A stretch of DNA of 9,346 nucleotides from CAZBQG01 sp964493945 (GTDB taxonomy: Bacteria; Pseudomonadota; Alphaproteobacteria; Rhodospirillales; UBA2165), in contig CAZBQG010000180.1 in assembly GCA_964493945.1 (NCBI GenBank), positions 1 through 9,346 of the forward strand, read 5' to 3'. The notes beneath the pieces were generated by a model. The model did no database searches and was not told the DNA's origin. It saw only the letters and a program-made list of their open reading frames with translations. The translations under genes were made by a program, and so were the position numbers. Positions 7,449 to 9,346 of this stretch are shown here, in pieces. The number at the start of each line of letters is the position of its first letter. Positions within the stretch are counted from its first letter, which is position 1.

Positions 7449-7543
7449 ACGCCGCCCCTTCTCCCCCGCCTCCCCCTTGCCGTCCAGCCCCGAACCGATT
7501 AAAAGCGCCCATTCATTAATTAATTGCGGCGAAGGAAATATTC

Positions 7544-8654
7544 ATGCGGGCCGAGATTGAAGCCATGGTCGGAGAAATAAGGCAGTCTTTGGACCTGCTG
7601 AGGAGGCGTCTTTGACTATGACCAAGCGGTTCTCCGTCTGGCCGAACTGAACGCCCTGGTCGAGGAGCCGGGCCTTTGGGATGATCCGGCCAAAGCCCAG
7701 GAAGTCATGCGCGAACGCACCCGCCTGGAGCGCGGCATCGCTGCCGTCGACGGGGCCGAGCGGGACCTCACCGATAATTTGGAACTGATCGAGCTTGGCG
7801 AGAGCGAGGGCGAAGAAGAAATCATCAACGAGGCCGAAAAGGCCCTGAGCGGCATGGCCGGGCGCATCGCCTTGGAACGCACCCAGGCCCTGTTGTCGGG
7901 CGAGGCCGACGGCAATGATTGCTTCCTGGAAATCCATGCCGGCGCCGGCGGTACCGAGGCCCAGGACTGGGCCGAGATTTTGCAGCGCATGTATGCGCGC
8001 TGGGCCGAACGTCATGACTGCAAGCTGGAATGGCTGGAAGAAAGCGCCGGCGAGGAGGCTGGCATCAAATCCTCCGCTGTCCGGGTGGCCGGCGAGAATG
8101 CCTATGGCTGGCTGAAGACGGAAAGCGGTGTGCACCGCCTGGTCCGCATCTCGCCCTATGATCAGGCGGCCAGGCGCCATACCAGTTTTGCATCAGTCTG
8201 GGTCTATCCGGTGATCGACGACAAGATCGACATCCAGATCGAGGACAAGGATCTGCGCATCGATACCTACCGGGCATCGGGCGCCGGCGGGCAGCATGTG
8301 AACAAGACGGATTCCGCCATCCGCATCACCCATATGCCCAGCGGCATCGTCGTCCAGTGCCAGAACGACCGCTCCCAGCACCGCAACCGGGCCGCCGCCT
8401 ATGACATGCTGCGGGCCCGTTTGTACGAAGCCGAATTAAGCCGCCGCGAAGACGAGGCGGTGGCCCAGGAAGCGGCCAAATCAGATATCGGCTGGGGCCA
8501 TCAGATCAGATCCTACGTGCTCCACCCCTATCAGATGGTCAAGGATCTCCGCACCGAGGTGGAGACCTCCAACACGCAAGGCGTTCTGGACGGCGACCTG
8601 GACGAATTCATGGCCGCCGCCCTGGCCCAGCGCATTGATGGCGGGGCGGGGTAG
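7544..8654 (+). CDS. prfB: Peptide chain release factor 2, expressed by programmed +1 frameshift
   Basis: RF2 recognises UGA and UAA in the ribosomal A site and triggers peptide release. Frame 2 from ATG 7544 encodes 23 residues to an in-frame TGA (7613-7615). The +1 frame from GAC 7614 then encodes 346 more, for 369 residues in all (E. coli RF2 has 365). The PCRF domain occupies roughly the first half. The GGQ motif that enters the peptidyl-transferase centre is at 248-250 (SGAGGQHVNKTDSA). The codon-recognition tripeptide is at 203-205 and reads SPY rather than the textbook SPF, a variant I recall from other alphaproteobacteria. A ribosome binding site AAGGA (7532-7536) precedes the start by 7 bases. 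The 95-base gap after mrcA holds a pyrimidine-rich tract and ATTA repeats but no terminator that I can see. The broken frame here is recoding, not damage. Confidence 0.97.
7601..7616 (+). promoter_or_regulatory. prfB: prfB programmed +1 frameshift site (RF2 autoregulation)
   Basis: The site reads AGGAGG CGT CTT TGA C. The internal Shine-Dalgarno AGGAGG (7601-7606) is exactly 3 bases upstream of the slippery CTT (7610-7612), and the in-frame stop TGA (7613-7615) is followed by C. This matches the known E. coli arrangement (AGGGGG TAT CTT TGA C) in every functional part. When RF2 is scarce the ribosome pauses at TGA and slips +1 from CUU to UUU, making more RF2. When RF2 is plentiful it terminates after 23 residues. 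Confidence 0.96.
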
Positions 8655-8738
8655 GGGGGAGCGGAAGACCACGCGCTAAACGGATGAAATCTTTCTAAAT
8701 TTACAACTTAAGATTGCTGGATGTTATGACCTTGCCCG

Positions 8739-9346
8739 ATGGAAGCCGAGACACGAACAAATAATAAAGACTTGCTTGTCTTGCTCCTGCTCACTGGCTT
8801 GGGCACGGTTGGGTGGGTGAAGTTTCTCTTTTTGGACTACATTTTTCCGCTCGATTGGCTGGAGCGGGTGATTATTCTGGGTGTCTATTGCCATTTTTAC
8901 CGGGATAGCATTTCGTTGCCCGGACCGGTTTCCGCCTACCTGAACATTCGTAATTTCCTCTCGGTGATTTTGGCGGTCATTTTTCTATTCTACAGCGAAA
9001 GGATCATAGATTTTGCGACTTCGATCACTCAGCTAAACCTGATTTGGGTCCGGGTCTACTTCCCCGGCCATAAAGTTGGATTGATCAAATCCATCGACCT
9101 GACTGCCGGTGTTTTACTCGTGGCGCTGACCGAGGAATTAGTTTATCGAAAACTGGCACTCCGGGTCATAACCTAATGGTCGGTGAACCCTTGGGTGATA
9201 TATCTCGCGTCTTCATTATTATTCGCCGCCCTTCACATACCGCAGGGTTTTGATTTGGTGGTCACCACTTTTGTTTCCGGTCTCATACTTATGTATGTCT
9301 ACAGGTCGCGGGGTACCCTTCTGGTGCCCATCACGGCCCATTATTT
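8739..9346 (+). pseudogene. CPBP-family intramembrane metalloprotease, interrupted by in-frame TAA and cut by the window end
   Basis: The product is a hydrophobic polytopic protein with likely membrane segments near 12-30, 40-52, 68-85 and 117-131. Glu132-Glu133-x3-Arg137 (EELVYR) is the first CPBP motif. A TAA follows at codon 146 (9174-9176), yet the same frame continues with good family sequence: WSVNPWVIYLASS, then Phe162-x3-His166 (FAALH, second motif) and a third-motif His201 in PITAHYF as the window ends. The family (Rce1-like/Abi) needs Glu, Arg and His residues from all three motifs, so the 145-residue product would lack most of its active site. One C-to-T change (CAA to TAA) would account for the stop. 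The ATG at 8739 has no obvious ribosome binding site, but an in-frame TGA at 8727-8729 rules out an earlier start. The segment is visibly more AT-rich than its neighbours. The substrate is unknown. Confidence 0.75.

Noticed and set aside
7449..7543. Intrinsic terminator between mrcA and prfB
   Set aside because: I see a pyrimidine-rich tract and ATTA repeats but no GC-rich inverted repeat followed by a T-run.
7544..7615. prfB read as a pseudogene because of the early TGA
   Set aside because: The AGGAGG-CGT-CTT-TGA-C arrangement is the known RF2 frameshift signal, and the combined 369-residue product is complete.
8700..8730. Promoter TTTACA ... TATGAC for the CPBP gene
   Set aside because: The hexamers are fair, but the 19-base spacing is poor and the transcript would begin almost at the start codon; too weak to list as a feature.

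Overview
The window looks like a piece of an alphaproteobacterial chromosome, probably Rhodospirillales-like. The evidence is high GC content, an RNase E with an acidic insert in its S1 domain and a Lys/Arg-GWW tail, a release factor 2 with SPY in place of SPF, and the gene order rne (minus strand) divergent from amiC, mrcA and prfB (plus strand), which I recall as common in alphaproteobacteria. The taxonomic call rests on recalled family features, not on a search.

Layout. Positions 1-392 (+) hold the broken 3' end of a gene resembling 4,5-dihydroxyphthalate decarboxylase / substrate-binding-like proteins. Positions 419-740 (-) hold a CheY-like receiver gene that has lost its phosphoacceptor segment and is frameshifted. 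Positions 766-3210 (-) hold intact rne. The receiver lies 25 bases downstream of rne on the same strand, so the two are probably cotranscribed. A 423-base divergent spacer (3211-3633) carries the likely rne leader and the start region of amiC. Then follow amiC (3634-4878, periplasmic amidase), mrcA (5031-7448, bifunctional PBP1A) and prfB (7544-8654, RF2 with a canonical programmed +1 frameshift). At the right edge, 8739-9346 holds a CPBP-family membrane protease gene interrupted by an in-frame TAA and cut by the window end.

How the genes work together. AmiC cleaves peptidoglycan stem peptides and PBP1A polymerises and crosslinks new strands, so the plus-strand block couples wall cleavage and wall synthesis with a translation termination factor. 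Divergent rne governs RNA turnover.

The clearest pattern is that the four core genes are intact while all three flanking genes are damaged: a frameshift plus apparent internal loss, a lost segment with frameshift, and a nonsense codon. This could be real decay or assembly/sequencing error. I do not see a convincing undescribed multi-gene system. The items most worth a second look are the receiver without its Asp, the split CPBP gene and the prfB recoding site.
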